Assembly: GCF_900112495.1 (NCBI RefSeq)
Contig: NZ_FOMA01000007.1
Location: 238,212 to 302,211, forward strand
Direction of reading: 5' to 3'
Source: Bacillus sp. OV322
Lineage (GTDB): Bacteria > Bacillota > Bacilli > Bacillales > DSM-1321
Length of the DNA: 64,000 nucleotides
How positions within the stretch are numbered: position 1 is the stretch's first letter; every line of letters starts with the position of its first letter. The position numbers were made by a program, and so were the translations under genes. Below, piece after piece: positions 33,633-43,104 of this stretch. The notes beneath the pieces are model-generated. The model was not told the DNA's origin, searched no databases, and saw only the letters and a program-made list of their open reading frames with translations.

Positions 33633-34832
33633 TTAATGGCCGCTTATCTTATCCACGTGCTGGATATGTTTACGCCCAAATGCTACAACAAGCATCCCAA
33701 GAAAGACAAATACTGCTCCTGTAATAAATGGAACATGCGGGTTATAGGATTCAGCAAGCTTATTTGCCAGCCATGGACCAATGGCTCCGCCGATGAAGCG
33801 GACAAAGCTATATGCTGCCGATGCAGTCGCTCTCTCTACAGGTGCAACCTGCATGACTGCTGTTGTGATAAGCGTATTGTTTGTGCCCAGGAAAAGACCT
33901 GCCACAATAACACATATAATGACGGTTGATGAAGAATTCGTCCAAATGCCCATAGATAAAAGTGTTAACGCGAATAATATCAGCATCATACACATGGACT
34001 TGATGGTACCGAATTTCGCCTGAAGCTTTGGTGCTACAAAAACGGAAGTGATGGCAAGGCATAATCCCCATCCAAGGAATACATAACCTAAGCCATGTTC
34101 ATCTAAATGCATGACAAATGGAGCGAATGCCATCAAAGTGAAAAATCCGATATTATAAAGAAAAGCGGTTAAACCAAGTCTTAATAGTCCAGGATATTTT
34201 AAAGCTTTAATAGGATCCAGGATGGAGCCTTTAACCTTTGGCTTCTCAACCTGAGGCATTTTCAGCAGCAAGGCCAAAAAGGCAACCACCATTAAAACGC
34301 TGACTCCATAGAAAGGACCCCTCCATGATATTGAGCCAAGTTCCCCTCCTAATAACGGTCCTACTGATATGCCAAGACCAATGGCAGCTTCGTACAGAAT
34401 GATTGCCTTAGCGGTTCCGCCCAGTGTAAGACCTACTATGGCTGATAGTGCGGTAGCAATAAATAAGGAATTTCCCAGGCCCCAGCCTCCGCGGAACCCT
34501 ACAATCTGCCAAATACCATGTGATGACCCCGCTAAAGCAGAAAAGCAAATTGTAAACAAAATGCCTGTCAGCAAGGTCCATTTGATTCCGATTCTGCTTG
34601 AGACCACACCGGTAATCAGCATGGCTACACCGGTAATCAAGTTATAGCTGGAGAACAATAATGACACCTGGCTTGGTGATGCATGAAGCTTCTCAGCAAT
34701 CGCCGGCAAAATAGGATCGACCAGGCCAAGTCCCATAAAAGAAATAATCGTAGCTGCAAAAATTACCCAAACAACAAGCGGCTGTTTAACCTGCTGATTT
34801 TGGGCAGTGAGTAATTCTTCCTGTTTGCTCAT
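33633..34832 (-). CDS. MFS drug-type efflux transporter
   Basis: 399 residues with 12 hydrophobic segments, the DHA1 layout. The N-terminal helix ends in FMGLGLVDPILPAIAEKLHASPSQVSLL, the usual start of this subgroup, and the loop between helices 2 and 3 is GVVSSRIGIKWTLL. It should export a toxic compound by proton antiport. It is transcribed divergently from a MerR-type regulator. Its promoter (TTGACG, 17 bases, TATAAT) overlaps a palindrome that is likely the regulator's site. The ribosome site is weak (GGGAG about 14 bases upstream). The substrate is unknown. Confidence 0.88.
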   Translation of the reverse strand: MSKQEELLTAQNQQVKQPLVVWVIFAATIISFMGLGLVDPILPAIAEKLHASPSQVSLLFSSYNLITGVAMLITGVVSSRIGIKWTLLTGILFTICFSALAGSSHGIWQIVGFRGGWGLGNSLFIATALSAIVGLTLGGTAKAIILYEAAIGLGISVGPLLGGELGSISWRGPFYGVSVLMVVAFLALLLKMPQVEKPKVKGSILDPIKALKYPGLLRLGLTAFLYNIGFFTLMAFAPFVMHLDEHGLGYVFLGWGLCLAITSVFVAPKLQAKFGTIKSMCMMLILFALTLLSMGIWTNSSSTVIICVIVAGLFLGTNNTLITTAVMQVAPVERATASAAYSFVRFIGGAIGPWLANKLAESYNPHVPFITGAVFVFLGMLVVAFGRKHIQHVDKISGH

Positions 34833-34906
34833 ATCGTTTATCTGACTCCCTTATTCAGTTTTTTAAAAGTGCACAAACAAAAAATGTAAAATCCAATAAT
34901 AATCCA

Positions 34907-34945
34907 ATTATATTCCTCTTTAACCTTAACGTCAACGTTACATTT
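34907..34945. promoter_or_regulatory. MFS promoter overlapped by palindromic operator
   Basis: Minus-strand -35 TTGACG (34930-34935), 17 bases, -10 TATAAT (34907-34912). The -35 lies inside TTAACGTCAACGTTA, a near-perfect dyad. The same sequence, AAATGTAACGTT(A/G)ACGT, recurs upstream of the asparagine synthetase gene. Confidence 0.7.
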
Positions 34946-35028
34946 AAGTGATTATCTGTTTATGGTATGATGAAAGGAGATGAATAATTAACATCCTGCA
35001 CAGAGGATGTATATAGGAGCGTACACTT

Positions 35029-35478
35029 ATGGATGGAATGAAGATTGACGATGTGGCAAAAAGAAGCGGCCTGACCAAGCGGACAATCCGGTATTACGAG
35101 CAAATAGGGCTTCTTCCCTCCCCTCCAAGAACAGAAGGCGGTACACGGTTATATACTCAGGATCATATTGACTTCCTGGAAAAAATCACGAATGCAAAAG
35201 AAGTTATGGGCTTTTCCCTTCAAGAGCTGCAGCAATTCATCGCACTAAGCGATACACTTGAGCTTCAAAAATTAAATTACCGGCAAGTGAAGGGCACTGC
35301 TGAACAAACAGAAAAATTGAGAATGGTACTGCAGACCGTTGAAGAAAAACTGGAGCTGATTGAACAAAAGAAGAAAAACATGCTGGCAGTCGAGGAAGAA
35401 CTGATCACATTAAGAGACCGGGCGAAAGAAGCACTGATCCTATTTGGTGAACAAAAGAATACTGAAGGCCATGGATAA
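35029..35478 (+). CDS. MerR-family transcriptional regulator
   Basis: 149 residues from the ATG at 35029, nine bases after AGGAG. The N-terminal winged helix is typical: MKIDDVAKRSGLTKRTIRYYEQIGLLPSPPRTEGGTRLYTQ. It is followed by a long dimerisation coiled coil (about 75-135, EKLELIEQKKKNMLAVEEEL). No Cys-rich metal site is present, so the effector is probably an organic compound or none is bound. It is divergent from the MFS exporter, which it likely controls, and perhaps also the downstream asparagine synthetase gene through a shared palindrome. Confidence 0.9.
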   Translation: MDGMKIDDVAKRSGLTKRTIRYYEQIGLLPSPPRTEGGTRLYTQDHIDFLEKITNAKEVMGFSLQELQQFIALSDTLELQKLNYRQVKGTAEQTEKLRMVLQTVEEKLELIEQKKKNMLAVEEELITLRDRAKEALILFGEQKNTEGHG

Positions 35479-35859
35479 GTCACCCGAAACTTTCAGATTC
35501 AGCTTTCCCCGGGGTTTCTTCGGGATGATTTATTATTCCATATACATCGGAAACATAGTAAAGGGGCTGCTCTTCTTTTTTAGTTCTCAGATCAATATAC
35601 AAACTAATCCAAGCTGCCGATCAGAGTGAACTCTCTTTCCTCATTAAGTGAATGGGACTATCTTAGGATTTTTTCGAATATAAAGCTGAAAAGTTTGAAT
35701 TCCCCCAATAATACCCATACGATAAAACATGAATCTGGTTTTTCCATAATGGCTGATACGCCGTGAGGATAAAATCACTTCAAGTTTGCATCATCAAAAT
35801 GTAACGTTAACGTAAATGTTATATTTTACTTATCACACTCACAGAAAGAGGGAATAAGC
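35479..35859. other. Intergenic region upstream of asparagine synthetase
   Basis: 381 bases without a gene. The only clear signal is the palindrome at 35798-35821. Confidence 0.5.
35798..35825. promoter_or_regulatory. Second copy of the MerR-type palindrome
   Basis: AAATGTAACGTTAACGTAAA matches the MFS-side sequence AAATGTAACGTTGACGTTAA at 18 of 20 positions. It contains TAACGTTAACGTAA with dyad symmetry, about 40 bases before the synthetase start codon. No strong -35/-10 pair is visible here, as expected for an activated promoter. Confidence 0.6.
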
Positions 35860-37683
35860 ATGTGCGGAATAGCAGGATGGGTAAATTGGCGGGAAGATCT
35901 TTCAGAACAGCAAAAAATCCTTAAAAAGATGACAGATTCAATCATTCACAGAGGTCCAGATGCAGACGGATATTTCATGTCAGAAAAGGCTGCTTTGGGA
36001 CACCGCAGGCTGATAGTCATTGATCCAGATGGCGGGCAGCAGCCTATGTTATATCAGAAAAGCAGTTATACGATTGCCTTGACATATAATGGAGAACTCT
36101 ATAATTATCAGGAACTGCGGAAAGAGCTTGAAGAGAAAGGACATATATTCAGCACGGCATCCGATACAGAAGTACTGCTTCACTCTTATCTTGAATGGCA
36201 GGAAGACTGCCTAAGCCGCCTGAATGGAATCTTTGCCTTTGGGATTTGGGATGAAGAAAAGGACCTGCTGCTGCTTGGACGTGATCATCTGGGTGTGAAA
36301 CCGCTGTTTTATACACAAGTTGGCGACTCTATCATTTTTGGGTCTGAAATAAAGGTCCTTCTTTCTCATCCTCAAGTAGAGACGAAAGTGAATGCTGAAG
36401 GGCTTGCAGAGATTTTCGCACTCGGCCCAATGCGCACCCCAGGCAACGGGGTCTTCAAAAACATTAAAGAGGTTCGTGCCGGACACTACATTACTTTTAA
36501 CTCGGCCGGTTCCAAAAATCAGCGCTACTGGCAGCTTGAAAGCAAGCTTCATGATGATGATGTAAAACAAACAGAAGAAAAAATAAGGAGCCTTCTGAAA
36601 GATACTGTTCATAAGCAGCTTGTTTCAGATGTCCCTCTTGTTTCCATGCTATCCGGCGGACTGGATTCATCGGGATTAACAGCTCTTGCTGGTACGGAAT
36701 ATAAAAAAGAAGGAAAAACGCTCCATACCTACTCTATTGATTTCGTAAATAATGATAAAGACTTTGAAGAAGACTTCCTGAGGCGCGACCTGGATGAGCC
36801 TTGGGTAAAAAAGGTTGCTGAATATGTCGGAACCGATCATCATTCCATTGTTTTTGGCGCAGATAAATTAATAGAGAATTTGCTGGTTCCCATGCGTGCG
36901 CGTGACCTGCCTGGCGTCGGAGAACTCGAAACATCCCTTTACCTTTTATTTACTGAGATGAAAAAAGAAGCGACGGTCGCTCTTTCGGGTGAGTCTGCTG
37001 ATGAAGTTTTTTCTGGTTATCCATGGTTTCATCAGGAGAAATTCCTGGATGCTGATGTTTTCCCTTGGCTTTTGAATCTTGGCTATTTAACAAATATCCT
37101 TTCACCTGAAATGAAGCAAAAAATACAGCCGGAAGAATACCGTAGAAAGCGTTTCCGAGAGGCGCTGGATGAAGTGCCATTCCTCGAAGGAGAAACTGGC
37201 ATGCAAAGTAAACAGCGTCAGATGTCCTATATGTTCATTACCCGCTTCCTGCCATTTATGCTTGACCGTAAGGACCGGGCCAGCATGATGACTGGATTTG
37301 AAGTGCGTGTTCCCTTTTGTGATTACAGGCTCGTCGAATATTTATGGAATGTGCCTTATGAAGTAAAAAGCATTGATAACATTGAAAAAGGGATACTCCG
37401 CCGTGCCTTCGCGGGCATATTGCCGGATGATGTGCGAAACAGGAGAAAAAGTGCTTATCCAAGCACCAAGGACCAGGCCTATTTAAATGGCATATCCGAC
37501 CTGATGCTTCATGTGTTAGATGATCCAGAGTCGCCAATCCTTCCATTGATTGATAGAGCAGAAGTCAGGCTCGCTGCAGAAGGAAAAAGCGAACACATAA
37601 CCGGTACGGCGGCAAGAGGGCTTCTGGATTATCTCCTGCAAATTAATGCCTGGCTCAAGGAATATCATATTGTTATAGAATAA
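35860..37683 (+). CDS. asnB: Asparagine synthetase, glutamine-hydrolysing
   Basis: 607 residues, close in length to the B. subtilis AsnO type (about 614). It begins MCGIAGW, so Cys2 is the glutaminase nucleophile after removal of Met. The GATase domain (1-210) has RGPDADGY and YNGELYNYQELR; the synthetase domain has the ATP-loop SGGLDSSG and the ESADEVFSGYPWFH region. It transfers the amide of glutamine to aspartate using ATP. The ribosome site is AAAGAGGG. It stands alone behind a palindrome shared with the MFS/merR intergenic region, which is unusual for a housekeeping synthetase and may mean a stress or sporulation role. Confidence 0.93.
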   Translation: MCGIAGWVNWREDLSEQQKILKKMTDSIIHRGPDADGYFMSEKAALGHRRLIVIDPDGGQQPMLYQKSSYTIALTYNGELYNYQELRKELEEKGHIFSTASDTEVLLHSYLEWQEDCLSRLNGIFAFGIWDEEKDLLLLGRDHLGVKPLFYTQVGDSIIFGSEIKVLLSHPQVETKVNAEGLAEIFALGPMRTPGNGVFKNIKEVRAGHYITFNSAGSKNQRYWQLESKLHDDDVKQTEEKIRSLLKDTVHKQLVSDVPLVSMLSGGLDSSGLTALAGTEYKKEGKTLHTYSIDFVNNDKDFEEDFLRRDLDEPWVKKVAEYVGTDHHSIVFGADKLIENLLVPMRARDLPGVGELETSLYLLFTEMKKEATVALSGESADEVFSGYPWFHQEKFLDADVFPWLLNLGYLTNILSPEMKQKIQPEEYRRKRFREALDEVPFLEGETGMQSKQRQMSYMFITRFLPFMLDRKDRASMMTGFEVRVPFCDYRLVEYLWNVPYEVKSIDNIEKGILRRAFAGILPDDVRNRRKSAYPSTKDQAYLNGISDLMLHVLDDPESPILPLIDRAEVRLAAEGKSEHITGTAARGLLDYLLQINAWLKEYHIVIE

Positions 37684-37798
37684 GCACTATAGAAAAATCC
37701 CAACAAAGAAACACACTTTTCCGAATTCGATCGTTTTTGTTTTATGGCTTAACTTGTTATGATACTTATATGTCTAATAAAAGGAGATGAAGTAAATC

Positions 37799-38734
37799 AT
37801 GACTGATCAAAAAACACGTATTGGAAAGACTGACTTGTATGTAAATCCGATTGGATTAGGAACAAATGCAGTGGGCGGACATAATATATATCCGAATCTA
37901 AATGAAGAAACGGGCAAAGAAGTTGTCCGCAATGCATTGGACCATGGAATCAACTTTCTGGATACAGCCTTTATATACGGACCGGAACGTTCAGAGGAAC
38001 TGATCGGCGAGGTTCTTAAAGAAAGGGGAAGCCGTGATGAGGCTGTAATCGCAACAAAAGGCGCTCATAAATTTGCAGATGGCAAAATCGTCATAGATAA
38101 CTCTCCTGCATTCTTAAAGGACTCTGTCGAAAGCAGTTTAAAAAGGCTTCAGACTGACTACATCGACTTATTTTATATTCATTTCCCAGACGAAAACACT
38201 CCTAAGGATGAAGCAGTAGGCGCCTTAAAGGAGTTGAAGGATGCTGGAAAAATCCGTGCGATCGGAGTATCCAATTTTTCTTTAGAGCAGTTAAAACAGG
38301 CAAATAAAGATGGATATGTAGATGTTCTTCAATCAGAATATAACCTGTTTAAACGCGGTGCAGAAAAGGATATTCTGCCTTACACTTCAAAGAATAACAT
38401 TTCCTTTGTTCCTTATTTCCCGCTTGCTGCAGGCCTTTTAGGAGGAAAATATACTAAAGATACCAAATTTGACGATGGCCGTGCGAAGAACCCAATGTTC
38501 CAGGGAGAAGCATTTGAACGGAATTTGGCAAAAGTCGAGGAGGTCCGCAAGATCGCCGACGCCAAGCATGCTGAAGTAGCAAATGTTGTGCTTGCCTGGT
38601 ATCTTCACCAGGATTCGATTGACGCCTTAATACCTGGCGCCAAAGTGCCTGAGCAGGTTGTCAGAAACCTTAGGACGCTGGATGTGCACTTGACTCCGCA
38701 GGAAGTTGATAAAATCAGCAGTATTTTTAGCTAA
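37799..38734 (+). CDS. Aldo/keto reductase
   Basis: 311 residues behind AAGGAGATGAAG. A TIM-barrel oxidoreductase using NADPH. The catalytic residues are the Asp in [17 protein letters not shown], with its Tyr four residues on, then the Lys in VIATKGAH and the His in [11 protein letters not shown]. The nicotinamide-binding region includes AIGVSNFS and QSEYNLFKR. It reduces aldehydes or ketones; the exact substrate is unknown. It stands alone and shares a terminator with the convergent YbaK-like gene. Confidence 0.92.
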   Translation: MTDQKTRIGKTDLYVNPIGLGTNAVGGHNIYPNLNEETGKEVVRNALDHGINFLDTAFIYGPERSEELIGEVLKERGSRDEAVIATKGAHKFADGKIVIDNSPAFLKDSVESSLKRLQTDYIDLFYIHFPDENTPKDEAVGALKELKDAGKIRAIGVSNFSLEQLKQANKDGYVDVLQSEYNLFKRGAEKDILPYTSKNNISFVPYFPLAAGLLGGKYTKDTKFDDGRAKNPMFQGEAFERNLAKVEEVRKIADAKHAEVANVVLAWYLHQDSIDALIPGAKVPEQVVRNLRTLDVHLTPQEVDKISSIFS

Positions 38735-38745
38735 TGCTTTTTAAA

Positions 38746-38772
38746 GGAAAGGACCAGACTGGTCCTTTTTTT
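38746..38772. terminator. Bidirectional terminator
   Basis: AAAGGACCAG pairs with CTGGTCCTTT, followed by TTTT on the plus strand and AAGGAAA before. It lies between the aldo-keto reductase and YbaK-like genes. Confidence 0.8.
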
Positions 38773-38793
38773 GCTGTGAATGAATACGGGATA

Positions 38794-39288
38794 TCAGTTA
38801 GCAGGATTCAGCTCCTGCAGCTTACATACATCCACCCACTCTTTTGCTCCGGATATTTGAAAAAGTTCTTCCTTTGTGAGCTCAATGGCTGAGTGAGAGC
38901 TTCCGCATGCCGGAAACAGGGTATCAAACTCCTTAACGGAAATATCAATAAAAACGTCACAATCATTTTTAAGCCCAAACGGGCAAACACCGCCTACCTC
39001 ATGCCCTGTTTGTTCCAGCACTTCTGCAGGAGAAAGGAACCGTGCTTTAAATCCAAACGTCTTCTTAAACTTTTTATTATCAATTTTTGTATTTCCTGCA
39101 GACACAATCAGAAGTGCCCTTTCCCCCTCACCCCTGAAGGATAGGGTTTTCGCAATTCTTGCGGGTTCCACTACAAGAGCTGCAGCTGCCAATTCCACTG
39201 TAGCACTAGACTGGTCAAACTCCAGGATATCCCCTTCCCTCCCAATTTTCCTAAAATGAGATTTAACACTATCAATCGTCAATTTCAT
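38794..39288 (-). CDS. YbaK/ProX-type aminoacyl-tRNA deacylase domain protein
   Basis: 164 residues from the ATG at 39288, the usual length of free-standing YbaK proteins; the longer frame to 39369 adds a basic segment not seen in the family. The conserved pattern includes AKTLSFRGEGERALLIVSAG, GGVCPFGL and the C-terminal GSSHSAIELTKEEL. Proteins of this family hydrolyse mischarged tRNA such as Cys-tRNA(Pro) or Ala-tRNA(Pro) in trans. The ribosome site is a weak GGGGGG. The precise editing specificity is not evident. Confidence 0.88.
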   Translation of the reverse strand: MKLTIDSVKSHFRKIGREGDILEFDQSSATVELAAAALVVEPARIAKTLSFRGEGERALLIVSAGNTKIDNKKFKKTFGFKARFLSPAEVLEQTGHEVGGVCPFGLKNDCDVFIDISVKEFDTLFPACGSSHSAIELTKEELFQISGAKEWVDVCKLQELNPAN

Positions 39289-39443
39289 TGCCCCCCGGCC
39301 AGTTTTTTTCCCAAAAACGCGGTGCTTCGCTGCCTCTATCGGCTTCTTGACCTCTGAACAAACTTCCAATTTTTTTCAGGTTTTAAAAGGTTCATAGATT
39401 GGGAATACTCTTATTATAAATCATTAAATAATAGGAGGTAATC

Positions 39444-39584
39444 ATGATGAACGAAAAGAATGAAGTGAGGTTTACTGAATTTATCAACGCAGAGGGATTT
39501 GAATTAACTACATACCTGACACACTTATTCAATCAATCTCAAAATTATGCTCCTGCTGAATTGGATAATGAACTAAACAACTAA
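39444..39584 (+). CDS. Small protein of 46 residues with own terminator
   Basis: ATG at 39444 lies five bases after AGGAGG; a second ATG follows directly at eight bases. The product is acidic and hydrophilic (FTEFINAEGFELTTYLTHLF, then NQSQNYAPAELDNELNN) with a short amphipathic helix in the middle. A perfect terminator starts 12 bases after the stop. This makes a complete small transcription unit. I do not recognise the family. Confidence 0.7.
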   Translation: MMNEKNEVRFTEFINAEGFELTTYLTHLFNQSQNYAPAELDNELNN

Positions 39585-39593
39585 CTGCTCCAT

Positions 39594-39637
39594 CATCAAA
39601 AAGAATTCAATCTTCCTTGTTGAATTCTTTTTTTGAT
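39594..39637 (+). terminator. Terminator after small gene
   Basis: ATCAAAAAGAATTCAA pairs with TTGAATTCTTTTTTTGAT, ending in a T-run. Confidence 0.88.
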
Positions 39638-39717
39638 GCACTAATTTCGCTGATTATGCACAAACTCTAATTACTTCATGCAAAAGGCAGATATTTTAAA
39701 AGGAGCGATGAATATAA

Positions 39718-40215
39718 ATGAATATTTTCAAGGTGAATGGCCGGGTAAAAACCGGGAAATTGGCAGCACATATTTTAATTCCAGTTGTAGGAGGCTAACT
39801 GGCAGGAATCCTTGCTGCAAAAAATGCCCAGGAAATTTACCGCCATCTGAAAAAGCCCTCTTTTTCTCCTCCATCTTGGGTGTTTCCGGCTGTGTGGACA
39901 GGATTGTATACCATCATGGGAATAGCAGACTATAGAATTTCTGCAGATGAAACAGCCGAAAAAGACCGAAAGCCTGCTCAAAACTTGTATAATGTTCAGC
40001 TTGGGCTTAATTTTTTATGGTCTTTCTTATTCTTTAAGTGGGGGCTTAGAGGTACAGCCTTTGTGGAAATTGCCCTTTTTCTCAGCGTTCTGACATTGAC
40101 CGTATATGAATTTTATCAGCATGACAAAATTGCAGGGCTTGCCATGATGCCGTACGCCGCCTGGGTTACTTTCGCCCTTGGGCTAAACTATTCCGTCTGG
40201 AAATTGAATAAATGA
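39718..40215 (+). pseudogene. tspO: tspO/MBR gene interrupted by an in-frame stop
   Basis: A TspO-type frame of 165 codons contains a TAA at 39796-39798 (codon 27), where homologues continue the first membrane helix: PVVGG-stop-LAGILAAKN. Both sides stay in the same frame and match the family. Downstream conserved parts are KKPSFSPPSWVFPAVWTGLYTIMG, NLYNVQLGLNFLWSFLFF and MMPYAAWVTFALGLNYSVWKLN. TspO proteins bind porphyrins and act in stress responses. The ATG at 39718 is 12 bases from AAGGAG; another ATG at 39708 is out of frame. It is a recent nonsense mutation (for example TTA or TCA to TAA) or a base error. Confidence 0.85.
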
Positions 40216-40531
40216 TACAGCAGCCAGTTATTTGCGGATTATGTTCTTACAATGCCGGCTTTTCTCATTTTCGTATCCCTGCTAACTGGTAAAGTGCAGA
40301 GTGCTGAAAATCTTCACCCTCCAATTTGGACCGTCCCCTACGGTCCATGCCACCGCTAAGGCTGCCCCTAATATCCCTACATAATGGCCACCCGAATTTT
40401 TTCAATATTCGACAACTATTTCATTACTATTGTAAAATAAAGGTGAAACCCCTATCTGATGGCTGGATGAACACTTCAATATATTCATCAGTCAAAGGAC
40501 TCAAATTTTCGGGAAATGAAAGGAGCAGGCC
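40216..40531. other. Intergenic region upstream of lytS
   Basis: 316 bases without a supported gene. A small GGACCGT...ACGGTCC inverted repeat lies near 40328-40346. No riboswitch or promoter is convincing. Confidence 0.4.
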
Positions 40532-42319
40532 ATGATCAATTTGCTCCCGCTAATGATAGAAAGAGTAGGCATTATATTAATTGCAGTATTCCTTCTTTCA
40601 CAATTCAAGCCATTCCGGCGTATCATCCACAATGAACAAGGACTAAAGGAAAAAGGATTTCTCGTTCTTGTATTTGGCGCTTTTGCCGTCATTAGTAATT
40701 ATACAGGCATAGAAATACATCATAGTTTAGTTGGCAAAGGAAATTGGCTTTATAATCTGGAGCCTGATAGTGCGATTGCCAATACGAGAATTATGGGCAT
40801 TGCCATTGGTTCCCTGCTTGGCGGGCCGCTTGTCGGGCTTGGCATTGGCCTTATTGCAGGAATCCACAGACTTATGCTGGGGGGATTCACAGCGGAAGCA
40901 TGTGCTGTCTCAGCTATTTTAGCCGGTGTGACCGCAGGATACCTTGGAAAAAAAAATAAAGAAAATTCCTCAATACAGCCATGGTATGCGGCAGCTGCAG
41001 GCTGTTTAATGGAAATTGTCCAAATGGCAATTATCATTTTGGTGACCAGGCCCTTTGAACGTGCCTGGGATCTTGTTCAAATGATCGGAATCCCTATGGT
41101 AGCCATTAATGGCTTTGGGACACTGCTGTTCATGCTGATCATTCAATCCATCCTGCGGGAAGAAGTGCGTACAAAGGCACTTCAGACAAATAAAGCCTTT
41201 GATATTGCTGACAAGACCCTTCCATATTTCCGGCAAGGCCTCAATTCTGTTTCATGTAAAGAAGTGGCCAAAATTATGCTGGACCTTACAGATGCAGATG
41301 CTATTGCAATTACAGATTCAAGCGGTGTGCTTGCTCATGCCGGTGCAGGCTCAGATCATCATGTTCCCACAAAAGGGTTTTCTACCGAACTGACAAAACA
41401 AGTACTTATGCAAGGCAACATCTTGACGGCCAAAAGCCGTGAGGAGATTCTCTGTCTTCATAATGAATGCCCTCTGAGGGCAGCAGTTGTCCTTCCTTTG
41501 AAAGTTCATGATAAAACAGCAGGCACACTCAAGCTGTATTTTAAAAACCCGAATTCCTTAGGGAAAGTCGAACATGAGCTGGCTGAAGGACTGGCTAAAT
41601 TATTTTCTGCACAGCTGGAGCTTGCGGAAGCAGAACGGCAGAGCAAATTGCTGAAAAACGCAGAAATCAAGGCCTTGCAATCACAGGTACACCCTCATTT
41701 TCTCTTTAATGCCATTAATACCATCTCTGTTTTATGCAGAACAGATGCGGAGAAGGCAAGAAAGCTGCTCTTGGAACTCAGCCAGTTTTTCAGAAGCAAC
41801 CTGCAGGGTGCCAGACAGATGTTTATCCCGCTTGATAAGGAGCTGGAGCATGTAAGGGCATATTTATCATTGGAGCAAGCCAGATTTCCGGATAAGTACC
41901 ATGTTGCTATTGACATTGAACCCGGTCTGGAAAAGTGCCTGCTTCCGCCCTTCACCCTTCAGCCTCTTGTTGAAAATGCAATTCGCTATGGCTTTTTGCA
42001 TTCCAATGCCCCAGGTGAAGTCCAGATCACTGCCTGTGCAAAGGAAAACCGGCTGCATATAGATGTAACGGACAATGGGCAAGGAATATCCCCTGCCAAG
42101 CTTGAGGCTCTCGGAAAAAAGGAGGTACATTCCGAGCAGGGTTCAGGTACAGCACTGGTTAATATAAGGGAACGCCTGGAAGGAATGTACAACTATGACG
42201 CCAGCTTTGAAATAAAAAGCCTTGAAGGAACGGGAACCTCGGTCACACTTAATATACCGCTTGAGATTTTGCAGAAAGGTGGAAATGAACGTTATGCTGA
42301 AAGCCCTCATCACGGATGA
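40532..42319 (+). CDS. lytS: LytS-type sensor histidine kinase
   Basis: 595 residues behind GGAGCAGGCC. An N-terminal 5TMR-LYT sensor domain of several helices (about 1-205, containing GIEIHHS, IGSLLGGPLVGLGIGLIAGI and HRLMLGGFTAEAC) is followed by a GAF domain (about 225-365). The His kinase domain has its H-box in LQSQVHPHFLFNAINTIS and the ATPase motif DVTDNGQGISP. It phosphorylates the LytTR regulator whose gene overlaps its 3' end. LytS, BtsS and YpdA sensors respond to pyruvate or related acids in the cases studied. With cstA downstream this fits a pyruvate-sensing module. Confidence 0.93.
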   Translation: MINLLPLMIERVGIILIAVFLLSQFKPFRRIIHNEQGLKEKGFLVLVFGAFAVISNYTGIEIHHSLVGKGNWLYNLEPDSAIANTRIMGIAIGSLLGGPLVGLGIGLIAGIHRLMLGGFTAEACAVSAILAGVTAGYLGKKNKENSSIQPWYAAAAGCLMEIVQMAIIILVTRPFERAWDLVQMIGIPMVAINGFGTLLFMLIIQSILREEVRTKALQTNKAFDIADKTLPYFRQGLNSVSCKEVAKIMLDLTDADAIAITDSSGVLAHAGAGSDHHVPTKGFSTELTKQVLMQGNILTAKSREEILCLHNECPLRAAVVLPLKVHDKTAGTLKLYFKNPNSLGKVEHELAEGLAKLFSAQLELAEAERQSKLLKNAEIKALQSQVHPHFLFNAINTISVLCRTDAEKARKLLLELSQFFRSNLQGARQMFIPLDKELEHVRAYLSLEQARFPDKYHVAIDIEPGLEKCLLPPFTLQPLVENAIRYGFLHSNAPGEVQITACAKENRLHIDVTDNGQGISPAKLEALGKKEVHSEQGSGTALVNIRERLEGMYNYDASFEIKSLEGTGTSVTLNIPLEILQKGGNERYAESPHHG

Positions 42320-43028
42320 CGAACCGCTGGCAAGAGATGAACTGAAATACCTCCTGCTTCAGACAAAACAAGTAGAAGTAATCGGAGAGGCAGGCACGAT
42401 AGATGAAGCATTAAAAAAGGCGGAAGCACTGACACCCGATCTTGTTTTCATCGATATCGAGCTTTCGGGGGAAAGCGGCATCACACTGGCTGAAAAGCTC
42501 AAGAAGATGGATCCGGCACCTGCTGTTGTTTTTGCTACAGCTTATGATGAATATGCACTTCAGGCTTTTGACTTAGATGCAGCTGATTATCTGTTAAAGC
42601 CTTTCGATGAAAATAGAATAAAGAAAACGATAAATAAAATACTGGGCATAAAGACAATAGGCAGTTTCACCGAAACAAACAAGCCAAAGTTAACTGCTGA
42701 AAAGGCCGGAAAGCTTGCCATCATGACTGCTGAAAAAATTGTCATGGCAGATATCGATTCCATTATCTATTTAGGGACTGATAATGGAACGATCATTAAG
42801 ACTCTAAACATGGAATATAAGGTGTCCGAACCGCTGATCATTCTTGAGAAAAAACTCAGCCAGCCATACTTTGTAAGAGTTCACCGCAGTTACCTGGTGA
42901 ATATGAATCATATTAAAGAAATAGAGCCATGGTTCAACTCCACCTATAACCTCATCATGTCAGACAAGTCCAGAATTCCTGTGAGCCGCACCTATGTAAA
43001 GGAATTAAAAAGTCTGCTTGGATTTTAG
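42285..43028 (+). CDS. lytT: LytTR-family response regulator
   Basis: 247 residues from ATG 42285, or 244 from 42294 (LKALITDDEP, closer to known starts). The first gives short and the second long spacing from AAAGGTGG. The CheY-like receiver (about 1-125) has the phospho-acceptor Asp in LVFIDIELSG and the Lys in DYLLKPFDENR. The LytTR DNA-binding domain (about 145-245) carries FVRVHRSYLVNMNHIKEIEPW. The gene overlaps lytS by 35 bases. It probably activates the next gene, cstA, as LytT and BtsR do with pyruvate transporter genes. Confidence 0.93.
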   Translation: MNVMLKALITDDEPLARDELKYLLLQTKQVEVIGEAGTIDEALKKAEALTPDLVFIDIELSGESGITLAEKLKKMDPAPAVVFATAYDEYALQAFDLDAADYLLKPFDENRIKKTINKILGIKTIGSFTETNKPKLTAEKAGKLAIMTAEKIVMADIDSIIYLGTDNGTIIKTLNMEYKVSEPLIILEKKLSQPYFVRVHRSYLVNMNHIKEIEPWFNSTYNLIMSDKSRIPVSRTYVKELKSLLGF

Positions 43029-43090
43029 ATAGGATATGTAACTCAGCAGAATCATTCTGCATTTCAGCCTTAATTTCCGGCATGTCACTT

Positions 43091-43104
43091 TGAAAACGCT
43101 GTCA
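43091..43104. promoter_or_regulatory. cre site upstream of cstA
   Basis: TGAAAACGCTGTCA fits the CcpA consensus TGWAARCGYTWNCW at all but one position. It lies about 56 bases before the cstA start codon, so glucose-dependent repression is expected. Confidence 0.7.
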
